A stretch of DNA of 64,000 bases from Persephonella sp. KM09-Lau-8 (GCF_000703085.1 NZ_JNLL01000001.1:372001-436000); one strand, 5' to 3'; positions 19,226 to 27,931 are shown, numbered from the stretch's first letter. A program made the numbers and translations. Notes: generated from the sequence alone by a model not told the origin.

Positions 19226-19696
19226 TTATAGACAACCTTTAAAGAATCCTGGTTTAGGTTTTGGGGTGATTTCATATTCATCTAATTTGATGACAGGAAT
19301 TCCGTCCTTTTCACCAACCACTACACCTGAAGCATCCATAGAACCATCATAACCTTCAAGCAATTCGTAATAATACACACTGTCCTTGGAAGCCTGAACA
19401 TAGTAATATGCTTCTTCTGTAATATCAAACACAACTATTTTAGGTTCTCCTGTATAGATATCTTCTACTCCTTCCCATGCTTTATGAGGAGGACAAGATA
19501 TAAGTCCTTCAATATCTCCAGTTTCTTCAGCTTCTTTAGCACATGCTAAAGCTGTTATAGTTGCACTGGTAAATTCAACTTCATTTTCTTCTTCATCTGC
19601 TACTTCTTCTTCTGCATATACAGGTTGAACATGACCAACGGTGGTACCTAAGATAACAGACAAGCTAAGCGCCGAAGCAAGAATATGTTTAATCAT
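19226..19696 (-). CDS. Exported protein with a C-terminal penultimate cysteine (GCL end)
   Basis: The 156-residue protein starts with a signal peptide ending near VQPVYAEEE and has an acidic stretch. No known family is recognised. Cysteines occur at LACAKEA and ISCPPHK, and the chain ends KPKPGFFKGCL. The last three residues, with a penultimate Cys on a Pro/Gly-rich tail, recall the mobile arm of DsrC (KPTGCV type). They match the end of the rhodanese-like protein five genes upstream. The gene lies between the two molybdoenzyme modules. A role as periplasmic sulfur carrier or substrate shuttle is my inference. Confidence 0.55.
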   Translation of the reverse strand: MIKHILASALSLSVILGTTVGHVQPVYAEEEVADEEENEVEFTSATITALACAKEAEETGDIEGLISCPPHKAWEGVEDIYTGEPKIVVFDITEEAYYYVQASKDSVYYYELLEGYDGSMDASGVVVGEKDGIPVIKLDEYEITPKPKPGFFKGCL

Positions 19697-19708
19697 CTTA
19701 AACCTCCG

Positions 19709-20890
19709 TTATTTAAAGTTTTTCCAATCTTTTAAGGTTGCAAAATAAGCAATTAAATCTTTTAAGTCTTGTTCACTAAGATGAGAAAATGGAGGCATTT
19801 TAGACTGTTTTTTTCCGTCCACAGTTATATACCACTGATACATGTTGTTGTTAGGATATGCCTTAAATTTATCAGGTTTCTGGTTTTTGTCGTAATGTCT
19901 GTTTGGGTTCAGATTTCTGATTATTACATCATTTGGATTTACAATGGACTCTTTTAAATATATAGGAAGTGAAATTGCTCCAATGTTTGATAAGTTTGGA
20001 GCCATTCCCTGAACAGCTGTATTCTGGTCATCAAATCTATGGCATCCACTACATCCATTTTGAATAGCTAACTGTTTTCCTTTTTTAGGGTCTCCTAATT
20101 TTTCTCCAGGGTATCCCCAGGATACATATTTGAGGTATTCTGGGTCTATCTTGTAATCTCCAAGTTTAATAAACTTCCAGCTTGAGAGAGATTTGTTTCC
20201 ATCCCTTTCATATTGGTTTCCATCCCATATAGCAAATGCTATAGGAACAAGACCTGCTGCAAGATTTGAGTTTTCTGTCTTAATAGGTCTTTTGAATACT
20301 GCTGTCCACTGTTTTGTATCTTTGTTATATTTCATTTCAATTTCTGCTGGTTCTTTAATTTCTGTAAGAGAACCAAATCCTTCTGAAATAAATACTTTCT
20401 GGTAATCTCTACCTGTTACGGTTTTTTGTAAGTACACAGTTACAGGGTGATTTTCATCTCCCATTCCTATGTATGGAAGGGATATTCCTTTTCCAAATTT
20501 ATTTGGGAATTCTATACTTACACCATCTGCAAACTGATTCGTTGTTAATGCTGGCTGGATAGATGGTGTTTCATCTTTCCATTGAACATAAACAGCAATA
20601 TTGTTTTTGTTATAAGCAACTTTTACTGTAGCTTTTACAGCCTCTTTTTTAGGGATTAACTCATTGGCCTTTTTGTCATTTAATCTTACAGAGATTTGAG
20701 GATATAGGGTAATTTCCTTTCCCTGTATGGAATTCCAGAAGTTTGCAGATGGGTCTACAGGGATTGTTCCATTAACAGCTTTAGCATTTATTACTTCATT
20801 TTTCATAAAGTCTTCTTCAGAAGCTACAGCAATATTTGAAACTATCAGGGCTGATAATCCTAATGCTGCAAATTTTATGCTTTTTTTCAT
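19709..20890 (-). CDS. Gamma subunit of a type II DMSO-reductase-family enzyme fused to cytochrome c
   Basis: The 393-residue protein has a Sec signal (MKKSIKFAALGLSALIVSNI). Residues about 40-250 match the heme b-binding gamma subunit of ethylbenzene dehydrogenase and selenate/chlorate reductases, with ADGVSIEFPN, PYIGMGDENHPV (Met143 a candidate heme ligand) and SLSSWKF. Residues about 265-393 are a class I cytochrome c with Cys280, Cys283 and His284 (CSGCH) and a distal Met in KMPPF. In the known SerC/ClrC/EbdC proteins the gamma subunit stands alone, so this one may hand electrons straight to an attached cytochrome. It is the third gene of the alpha-beta-gamma set. Confidence 0.85.
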   Translation of the reverse strand: MKKSIKFAALGLSALIVSNIAVASEEDFMKNEVINAKAVNGTIPVDPSANFWNSIQGKEITLYPQISVRLNDKKANELIPKKEAVKATVKVAYNKNNIAVYVQWKDETPSIQPALTTNQFADGVSIEFPNKFGKGISLPYIGMGDENHPVTVYLQKTVTGRDYQKVFISEGFGSLTEIKEPAEIEMKYNKDTKQWTAVFKRPIKTENSNLAAGLVPIAFAIWDGNQYERDGNKSLSSWKFIKLGDYKIDPEYLKYVSWGYPGEKLGDPKKGKQLAIQNGCSGCHRFDDQNTAVQGMAPNLSNIGAISLPIYLKESIVNPNDVIIRNLNPNRHYDKNQKPDKFKAYPNNNMYQWYITVDGKKQSKMPPFSHLSEQDLKDLIAYFATLKDWKNFK

Positions 20891-20917
20891 TACTTTCCTC
20901 CTTGCTCCATTTTTCAG

Positions 20918-20939
20918 GAAGGGGAAATTACTCCCCTTC
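20918..20939 (-). terminator. Hairpin at the end of the beta subunit gene
   Basis: A 7-bp stem GAAGGGG, eight-base loop, CCCCTTC overlaps the stop codon of the beta subunit gene, in front of the gamma gene. It is one of several such hairpins in this locus. Confidence 0.4.
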
Positions 20940-22082
20940 TTTCTCCTCTTTTAATGCAGGTTGTGTTTGGAAGTAAACTTTTCCGTAAACTCCTTCTACC
21001 TTTTGAGTATTGGCACCCTGAACATATCTCTCATCTATCAGCTTGAAGTATTCTGTTCCTTTTAAGCCTTGTTCTGCAGCTACTTTCTGGTAGTAGTTTT
21101 CATCAAGTCTGAACATATCTGCGTGGTTATAAGCAATCAGAATATCCATTAGTTCAGACTCTTCTCCTCTTTCTCTTTTGGCCATTTCTTCTTTGAGGGT
21201 TTTTATAGCCTGATGAACTTCTGGTCCAAAGAGCTTTTCAAGATATTCAATAGGAATTCTTTGCTCTTCTACAGGTTTACCATCATCATCAAATTTTGGT
21301 GGAGCAATTACAGGTGGAACATAGTAAACGTTAGGCTGTGTTCCAAAGTCTGGTCTGAGAGGAAGAGCAACTTTGTACTTATGAACCAGTTTGTATACCT
21401 GTCCTTCTTCATCATCAAGAAATCCAACAAATCTTATTCTTCCTACACACTGGTGAGCACATGCAGGAGGAAGTCCTTTCTCAATTCTTGGGAAGCAGAA
21501 TATACATTTTTCTGATTTGGAAAGTTTAGGGTTGAAGTAAATCTTCTTATAAGGGCATCCTGCAATACAGTATCTATATCCCTGACATCTATCAAGGTCA
21601 ACAAGAACAATACCATCTTGCTCCCTTTTGAAAATTGCTTCTCTTGGGCAGGCAGCAAGACATCCAGGGTTAGAGCAGTGATTGCATATTCTTGGTATAT
21701 AGAAGAAGTAAGAGTTTGGCCAGTCACCTATACCAACGTCTTCATCCCAGTTGGGACCCCATTTAGGGTCTTCATTTGGAGAAAGAACAAACTCATCTGC
21801 AGGAGTATTGAATATTTCATCATGGTTGTAATCCCATGGCACTCCATAATCAACCATATCTGGAATAATTCCGTCCTGTAAATTTCCATTTTCATCAAAT
21901 CCACCACCAGCTTCCATCCAGTTTCTTGGATAACCTGCTCCCGGATGAGTTTCTACGTTGTTCCAGTACATATATTCTCTGCCATTTCTGTTAGTCCACT
22001 GGGTTTTACACGCAACTGTGCAGGTCTGGCAACCGATACATTTATTTAAATCCATTACCATTGCTAATTGTCTTTTAGCCAT
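20928..22082 (-). CDS. Iron-sulfur beta subunit of a type II DMSO-reductase-family enzyme
   Basis: The 384-residue protein matches NarH/SerB/EbdB-type subunits. It has CIGCQTCTVACKTQW at the N-terminus, CNHCSNPGCLAACPREA, then RCQGYRYCIAGCPYKK, and CIFCFPRIEKGLPPACAHQC. The third motif has Tyr where NarH has Trp in place of a cluster cysteine, which fits one [3Fe-4S] and three [4Fe-4S] clusters. It has no signal peptide and would be carried out with the alpha subunit. It lies 15 bases after the alpha gene. Confidence 0.92.
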   Translation of the reverse strand: MAKRQLAMVMDLNKCIGCQTCTVACKTQWTNRNGREYMYWNNVETHPGAGYPRNWMEAGGGFDENGNLQDGIIPDMVDYGVPWDYNHDEIFNTPADEFVLSPNEDPKWGPNWDEDVGIGDWPNSYFFYIPRICNHCSNPGCLAACPREAIFKREQDGIVLVDLDRCQGYRYCIAGCPYKKIYFNPKLSKSEKCIFCFPRIEKGLPPACAHQCVGRIRFVGFLDDEEGQVYKLVHKYKVALPLRPDFGTQPNVYYVPPVIAPPKFDDDGKPVEEQRIPIEYLEKLFGPEVHQAIKTLKEEMAKRERGEESELMDILIAYNHADMFRLDENYYQKVAAEQGLKGTEYFKLIDERYVQGANTQKVEGVYGKVYFQTQPALKEEKEGE

Positions 22083-22097
22083 TATTAAACCTCCTTA

Positions 22098-25007
22098 TTA
22101 AGCTTTCTCAATATCTACTGTTGTTTCATAAGCATGCTGGTTACCATCCCAGTTTCCACCGAATTTTAGGTGTCCCCAGCCATCAGAAAGCTCAAGTAAG
22201 TTCAGCGGAGATGCGTTAACAGCGTTATGTGATTTGTTTCCTTTAAAGTGGAATGGTTCCCATCCATGTTCAAGTATGATTGCATCTTTTGGACATGATG
22301 GGTAAACCTTAGCCATTGCATAGAATTCACCAAGGTCATTAAATACTCTTATTTCATCCCCATCTTTTATTCCTTTCTTCTTGGCTATTTCTGGATTAAT
22401 CATTACATAAGGGACGCCTCTTTGTAATCTCTGGAGAAGTGAGGATTCTTTGTATGTTGAGTGGATAGACCATCTTGCGTGTGGAGTCATCATAACAAAT
22501 GGAAATCTCTTAGGTCTAATTGGTTCTGTTGCTGTTGGTACATTTGCACCAAACTCAATCCATCTGTCATGGTCAACGTAGTATGTAAGTCTTCCTGAAA
22601 GGGTTTCAAATCTTTCAAATAGATAGAGGTTGTTTTCAAATGAGTTATAAGGTTTATCTGGATAAAGTGGTGATGTTTTTCCTGCTTTTTCGTTTAATTG
22701 TATAAATCCACCTCTTTTTCTGACAGTTTCAATGTCGTTAGGCTGGAACTGTTCAACATTCTCGAGAGCTAATTCAACCGCATCTTTGTCAGTTCTGAGA
22801 TGTCCATTGATGGTGTATTCCTCAACTAATTTATCAAGATCTCTGTATCCTGTTTTTGAGTGGGTTGGATCTGGTATCTTGATATATTTTTCGTCTCCGG
22901 TCTCTTTGTATTTTTTCATCGCAAGTTCTTGTATTTTCTCAACAATCATTGTGCAGATTTCCCACTCAGATTTAGATTCTCCGACAGGTTTGAGATTTTG
23001 AGGTGGTTGTGCCATATTGGCATATCTATGGTATCCAGGGTTTGTTCTTATATCCCATACTTCATACATGGATTTTGCTGGAAGGATAATGTCTGCATAT
23101 TGGGCAGTTGAGTTCATTCGCCAGTCTATATAGGCGAAGAATTTAGCTTTTTTGAGGAATGCTTCTCTATATGTTTCTCCTTTGTTTCTTCTAAATCTTG
23201 AATCAGCAAAAATCAGGAAGGTTTCTACTGTATCCCAGTACGGCTTTCCGTCTTTGTTGTGGAAGTTCTCTTTCCATTTCTCATCTGTTCCAAAGTTTGC
23301 AAGATCTTCTTTAACTTTTTTGAGATATTCTTCCTTAGATAGACCTGTAGCTCTTTTGATATCCTCTTCATCGTAAAGTTTTTCTACGTCTTTTAACATA
23401 TTTCCAAGGATGTATTCCTGGACAAATCCAGAAGCGAACCTTTGTTTATACTTACCAGAAAATCCTGATAATTTGCCCATTCCAGAGATAGACCATTCAT
23501 TTTCCGAGTTAAATCCACCGTAAGGTCCGAGTCTTCCAACGAGTCCCGGTATTGATGCTATAGCTCTTTGAGCCAGTAGTCCGTTGAAGTATTTTCCAAT
23601 TGTGAATCCCATAGAAATCATTACCACTTTTGGAAGAGCTATATCTTTAGCAAGCTGTTCAACTATTGTTGGGTGAACCCCTGTAAGTTTCCATGTTTTC
23701 TTAGCATCAAACTTAGCTGCTTCCTGTTTTACCAGTTCAAATACTGTTGTAACTTTTACTTTTTTGCCATCTTTTAATGTTACTTCCCATGTTCCTTCTA
23801 AAGCAGGGTCTATATCCCATCCTACATCTTTAAGTCTGAGAGTTTTAACAGGAGCACCTTCTGTTCCTGGCATTAACGTAAGTTTGTTAGTTTTTGTGTT
23901 CCATGCAAAGAATGCTGCTTCTGGCTCCCACTCTTTGCCTTCTCCTTTTTCCTCGAATATTTCATAAAGATGATGATCAAACTCTGGAGATTTATCAGGG
24001 TCTATATCCGAAAGTCTGAGAAGTTTTTTGTTGTCAAGTCTTACAAGGAATGGTAAATCTGTAAAGTGTTTTACAAATTTTGGTTTGTAAAGTTTTTTCT
24101 GAATGATTTCATTAATTATTGACATTGCCAGAAAACCATCATATCCGGCTCTAACTGGAACCCATAAATCTGCATGGATACAGGTTGAGTTAAAATCTGG
24201 AGTAATTACTATATTTTTAGCTCCGTTATATCTACCTTCCCAGAGGAAGTGTGCATCTGGAATTCTTGTTTTATTTGGATCCTGTCCCCACCAGATATTT
24301 ACATCAGTTGTATAGAAGAAATCATAAGAACATCCAATATTTCCTTCTCCGTAAACTAAGCTTACCCCAGGGAACATATCACCAACGTAGGAAGCTATGT
24401 AGTTTCTCACAGCTCCAAGTAGTGTCCCCAGCCTTTTTCCAGCTGCACCTCTTGCTTCTGTGAGCATACCAGCTCCAACATGGATGAACAGTCCTTCAGG
24501 ACCTTTTGTAAGCATAGTTTCATATATATTCTTAGCAACTTCAGTTATTGCTTCATCCCATGAGATTCTTTTCCATTTTCCTTCTCCTCTTTTTCCTACT
24601 CTTTTGAGAGGATAAAGGATTCTGTCTTTTTCATAAGTCACATGGGAGTGTTGAATCCCTTTGTTACATCCCCTTGGGTTAAAGTCAGGGATTTTAGGAT
24701 TAATAGGAGTGTAGTTTGCTACCTGGTTCTCCCTTGTGATAATTCCGTTGTTTACCCATACATCCCATGCACAGTTACCCTGACAGTTTACACAGTGGTA
24801 GGCTGTTCCGTGGTCTTCTTTGCTTCCATAGGTAAATGCAAATTCTTTTCTGTACATAGTTTCTGTATAGCTTGTGTTTGGATAGGAGCTTCTTGGGTCT
24901 TCTACAATTGTGGCTTTGTCTTTTGCGAATGCTGCATTTCCACCCAGCGCTATACCTGCACTTGAAGCTGTTAAGGCTTTAAGGAAATCTCTCCTTGAAA
25001 GTGCCAT
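22098..25007 (-). CDS. Catalytic alpha subunit of a type II DMSO-reductase-family molybdoenzyme
   Basis: The 969-residue protein has a Tat signal (SRRDFLK at 4-10). The FS0 cluster is bound by Cys72, 75, 79 and 114 with His71 just before, as in the type II branch (nitrate, selenate and chlorate reductases, ethylbenzene and dimethylsulfide dehydrogenases). The segment GCSYDFFYTTDVNIWWGQDP contains the region where this branch has its Asp ligand to Mo. The branch is supported by the matching beta and gamma partners. Known members act on oxyanions or hydrocarbons; here the rhodanese and YeeE neighbours point to a sulfur or selenium compound. Exact substrate unknown. Confidence 0.85.
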   Translation of the reverse strand: MALSRRDFLKALTASSAGIALGGNAAFAKDKATIVEDPRSSYPNTSYTETMYRKEFAFTYGSKEDHGTAYHCVNCQGNCAWDVWVNNGIITRENQVANYTPINPKIPDFNPRGCNKGIQHSHVTYEKDRILYPLKRVGKRGEGKWKRISWDEAITEVAKNIYETMLTKGPEGLFIHVGAGMLTEARGAAGKRLGTLLGAVRNYIASYVGDMFPGVSLVYGEGNIGCSYDFFYTTDVNIWWGQDPNKTRIPDAHFLWEGRYNGAKNIVITPDFNSTCIHADLWVPVRAGYDGFLAMSIINEIIQKKLYKPKFVKHFTDLPFLVRLDNKKLLRLSDIDPDKSPEFDHHLYEIFEEKGEGKEWEPEAAFFAWNTKTNKLTLMPGTEGAPVKTLRLKDVGWDIDPALEGTWEVTLKDGKKVKVTTVFELVKQEAAKFDAKKTWKLTGVHPTIVEQLAKDIALPKVVMISMGFTIGKYFNGLLAQRAIASIPGLVGRLGPYGGFNSENEWSISGMGKLSGFSGKYKQRFASGFVQEYILGNMLKDVEKLYDEEDIKRATGLSKEEYLKKVKEDLANFGTDEKWKENFHNKDGKPYWDTVETFLIFADSRFRRNKGETYREAFLKKAKFFAYIDWRMNSTAQYADIILPAKSMYEVWDIRTNPGYHRYANMAQPPQNLKPVGESKSEWEICTMIVEKIQELAMKKYKETGDEKYIKIPDPTHSKTGYRDLDKLVEEYTINGHLRTDKDAVELALENVEQFQPNDIETVRKRGGFIQLNEKAGKTSPLYPDKPYNSFENNLYLFERFETLSGRLTYYVDHDRWIEFGANVPTATEPIRPKRFPFVMMTPHARWSIHSTYKESSLLQRLQRGVPYVMINPEIAKKKGIKDGDEIRVFNDLGEFYAMAKVYPSCPKDAIILEHGWEPFHFKGNKSHNAVNASPLNLLELSDGWGHLKFGGNWDGNQHAYETTVDIEKA

Positions 25008-25035
25008 ATATCTTACCTCCTTTTATTGTCTTGGT

Positions 25036-25539
25036 TTATAGACAACCACCGCCTCCACCAGCGGCTGGTGGTTCATATTCCCCTTCATCTTCTGGATAAC
25101 CGGCTTCATCCCATGCAATCATTCCACCTTCAAGATTTCTGACAAATTTGAAAAACTTTTTGCATTTTTGAAATATTTCTGGATCGCCATCTTTAGAGAC
25201 AATTATTGTTGGAAGATATGGATTTATTTGTGGGCGAGCCTCTTCTGGAGTTTTCTCTAAATCACAGTCAGGCATTGGGATAGCTCCTGGTATATGAACA
25301 CCTGTATAGTAGTCTGTCTCTTCTGCTTCATCTTCCTCTTCTTCAGATACTTCATATTGCCTTACATCTATTATCTGGAGATTTAGTTTTGGGTTTGACA
25401 TTTTATCAGCCAGTTCATCTACAGTCATAGGTAAGCTGTTTTCCAGCTCTACTTTTTTCTTTCCTAATGAGAGAAGAACCCCAGATAGAGCGATAATTAT
25501 TACTATGTAAATAGCTCTTTCAATTTTAGGATTCATCAT
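25036..25539 (-). CDS. Membrane-anchored rhodanese-like protein with a C-terminal GGGGGCL arm
   Basis: The 167-residue protein has one N-terminal membrane helix (about 8-26) and should face the periplasm. A rhodanese fold is seen in LQIIDVRQYEV, GVHIPGAIPMP and EGGMIAWDEAGYP. The usual active-site Cys is replaced: TIIVSKDGDP has Ser115 there. Instead the chain ends in PPAAGGGGGCL with Cys166. A glycine-rich tail with a single Cys recalls the SoxY swinging arm (GGCGG). So it may be a sulfur carrier rather than an enzyme. It lies 28 bases before the alpha molybdoenzyme gene. Confidence 0.7.
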   Translation of the reverse strand: MMNPKIERAIYIVIIIALSGVLLSLGKKKVELENSLPMTVDELADKMSNPKLNLQIIDVRQYEVSEEEEDEAEETDYYTGVHIPGAIPMPDCDLEKTPEEARPQINPYLPTIIVSKDGDPEIFQKCKKFFKFVRNLEGGMIAWDEAGYPEDEGEYEPPAAGGGGGCL

Positions 25540-25673
25540 TCTCCTCCTTCTGAAGAAGCCTGAACTTGCTTAACTTGTTGTTCAAGTTTTGAGATATCCG
25601 TTTTTATTCCTATGATTCCTGCAATAAGAACTAAAATCCCTATCCAGAACAAAATTCTTTCTGTCATACTCAT
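25536..25673 (-). CDS. 45-residue single-helix membrane protein
   Basis: ATG at 25673-25671 has GAGGT a few bases upstream. The frame starts MSMTERILFWIGILVLIAGI, then a charged tail with KLEQQVKQVQASSEGGE, and stops at TGA 25538-25536, overlapping the start of the rhodanese-like gene (ATGATG). One membrane helix followed by a short coiled coil is typical of small accessory subunits. Overlap and spacing make translation likely. Function unknown; it may sit with the YeeE transporter or the anchored rhodanese. Confidence 0.65.
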   Translation of the reverse strand: MSMTERILFWIGILVLIAGIIGIKTDISKLEQQVKQVQASSEGGE

Positions 25674-25689
25674 GATACTTACCTCTTTA

Positions 25690-26831
25690 TTAGTCATAAA
25701 CAGCATCTGATTCTTTTTTGGCCTGTATAAATTTGCTCCATCTTCCGAAATAAATCAGGTTTGCTGTTAGAACTCCCACTGCAAAGTAAGTCGCAGACAT
25801 TGCCATTGAACCAACAGAAAGTGTTGGATAAGCTGAGAGGAAAGCACCTGTTGTGCAACCACCACCAATCATTGCACCAAGAGCAAGGAAGATACCTGCA
25901 AAGAATACAAGTATAAGTCTTACCCATGGAAATGGAGCAACACTTTTTGCAAATGCAGGAGGAACAGAACAGGATCAAATTTAAACGTTCCTGAAATTAT
26001 AGCTGACAAGAAAGCTCCTGGAAGGACTCCAATTATTAGACCTGCATGCCACAAAATAGTTGGACTTACTTTAGGAACTATAGGAAGAGGATGTCCTATT
26101 AAATGAGATATCCATCCTACAAAGGCGAGAGCTCCTCCTGAAAATCCAAGATATTCACCCTGAGCTGTAGCCCAGGCTATTATAGAACCTGCCAATATAC
26201 CTGATATAGCCCAGTGCCACTCACCTTTGATAATCTTAGCAGCCAGCGAATCACCTTGAGGTTGGTCATAACCTATTTTCTTGGCAGGATCAAGCCAGTC
26301 TGCAATTAGTGCAAATATTATGAATAATACTCCCCATGCAACAGCAAGAGGTCCATAAGGTAATCCAAGTGCTCCATATAAAGTGATTTTTTCTTTGGTT
26401 CCTAAAATTCCTACGTCAACAAGCCATGGTTGAATCATTGCGTAGATCAGTATTCCTAATATTAGACCAATAACACCAGCTATAGAAATGAATTTTCCTG
26501 CGCCTACTCTTGCTACACAAGTTCCTGGGCAAAACCCTGCCGAAGCCATCGCAATACCAAATAGGAAACCACCTACCACATGGGCAATTCCCATGTATGG
26601 CATTATTCTTGGAATTAGATTGGTTTGTTCGGCTATACCAAATATATCAGCAAGCCCATATATTATGGATGCTGTAGCAATACCCATAAATGCAAATTTC
26701 ATTATTTTTAAGTCTCTAAGTAAAAGCATTCCTTCAACTCTTGAGTATCTGATAGCACCAACTTTGTGGAGAACGATTCCGAAGAGAGCTCCTGTTAAAA
26801 GTCCCATTAGCAGATGGCTCATATGCTCCAT
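25690..26831 (-). pseudogene. YeeE/YedE-family sulfur transporter, frameshifted by a 5-bp duplication
   Basis: The first 290 or so residues are a multi-helix YeeE/YedE protein with the sulfur-relay signature SAGFCPGTCVARVGAGK. At 25962-25971 the sequence holds GAACA twice in tandem (TGTTC twice on the coding strand), which throws the frame to a stop near 25920. With one copy the protein continues FDPVPPAFAKSVAPFPWVRL and then the second signature MIGGGCTTGAFLSAYPTLSV, and ends at 25690. Family members such as TsuA import thiosulfate through conserved cysteines. Intact length would be about 378 residues. Duplication may be real or an error. Confidence 0.82.
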
Positions 26832-26857
26832 CGCAAAAACCTCCTTTTATGTAAAAA

Positions 26858-26874
26858 GGGGGACTATGTCCCCC
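26858..26874 (-). terminator. Strong hairpin between the sulfurtransferase and yeeE genes
   Basis: A perfect GGGGGAC, loop ATA, GTCCCCC stem is followed on the minus strand by CTTTTTACAT. It lies between the first and second genes of the locus, so it could act as a partial terminator giving more sulfurtransferase than downstream products. Confidence 0.65.
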
Positions 26875-26883
26875 AATTTAGAG

Positions 26884-27867
26884 TTATTTTCTTCTCATTT
26901 TTGTTTCAACTGGAAGATTTGGATCATTGCCCCATTCGTCCCAAGAACCTACGTAAACTTTAACATTTTTGAAACCAAGGATTTTCAGAGCTGCGAATAC
27001 AAAAGAACCTCTTCCTAAACCAACGTGGCAATATGTGATAACTGTTTTGTCAGGAGTTAAACCTTGTTTTTCAAGTTTTTTGAGAACCTTTTTAAGCTTT
27101 TTAATAGGTTTAAACAGATGTTTGTTTGGTTTTCCTTTTGGGTTTCCTGCGTATTTTTTCCACTCAGAGAATACAGCTCCTGGAATATGTCCACCCCTTT
27201 TAACTTTTATATGTTTTCCTGGTTCTTCAAGGGCATCAAGAAGTTTTTTACCTGTGTATTCCTGGATTCTTCTTGCGTCAAGGATGAAGTAATGATTTGG
27301 GTCTTTAATCGCTTTGAGAACTTCTTCTTTTGTAGCTATGATTTCTTTTCTAATCTTAGGTGTGAATTTTTTAGGTTCTGGTTTTTTTCCTGGTCCAGTT
27401 TCAACTTCATAACCTTTTGCTTTCCATGTGGCAAAACCACCATCCATCATTTGAACATTGTCAAGACCATAAAGATAGAGGAAGAACCATACACCTGAAG
27501 CGTTTGGTCCTTTACCATCATCATAGGCAATAGCATGAGTATTGTTATCAATTCCAAGTTCTTCTCCAATGAATTTAGCTGCTCTTTCTGGACACATTGG
27601 AAGTCCACATTCTCTAATATCCTTAAGATAGTGAAGGTCGTGTGCAAATGCATTTACAGCGCCTGGGATATGTCCTTCTTTAAATCTTTTTGGGCTGTCT
27701 CCATCTACAAATCTAACGTTTGGTTTTCCTAAAAGGTTGTGGGCTCCATCTACATCAATTATGAATTTTTTGACGAATTCTTCGCCTGTAGGAACCTCTG
27801 CAAATGATGGTGCTGCAAAAGCAGCCATTCCTGCAATAGCAAGTATTGCTTTTCTTACTTTTCTCAT
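26884..27867 (-). CDS. Periplasmic two-domain thiosulfate sulfurtransferase (rhodanese)
   Basis: The 327-residue protein has a signal peptide (KVRKAILAIAGMAAFAAPSFA) and two rhodanese domains. The first (about 30-155) has EGHIPGAVNAFAHD and AIAYDDGKGPNA, with Asp in the active position, so it is structural. The second (about 175-320) has RRIQEY, RGGHIPGAVFSEW and the loop TYCHVGLGRGS with Cys280 as the persulfide site. Such enzymes move sulfane sulfur from thiosulfate or similar donors to acceptors. It is the first gene of the sulfur locus and follows a candidate promoter with palindromes. Confidence 0.92.
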   Translation of the reverse strand: MRKVRKAILAIAGMAAFAAPSFAEVPTGEEFVKKFIIDVDGAHNLLGKPNVRFVDGDSPKRFKEGHIPGAVNAFAHDLHYLKDIRECGLPMCPERAAKFIGEELGIDNNTHAIAYDDGKGPNASGVWFFLYLYGLDNVQMMDGGFATWKAKGYEVETGPGKKPEPKKFTPKIRKEIIATKEEVLKAIKDPNHYFILDARRIQEYTGKKLLDALEEPGKHIKVKRGGHIPGAVFSEWKKYAGNPKGKPNKHLFKPIKKLKKVLKKLEKQGLTPDKTVITYCHVGLGRGSFVFAALKILGFKNVKVYVGSWDEWGNDPNLPVETKMRRK

Positions 27868-27931
27868 CTAACTACCTCCTGAAAGGAAATTTCTAATTCA
27901 CATATTCATATATTTCTTGATTCAAGTCAAT

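Noticed and set aside
22098-25007. Nitrate reductase NarG
   Set aside because: The gamma subunit is periplasmic heme b plus cytochrome c, not a membrane NarI, and the alpha subunit carries a full Tat signal and lacks NarG length.
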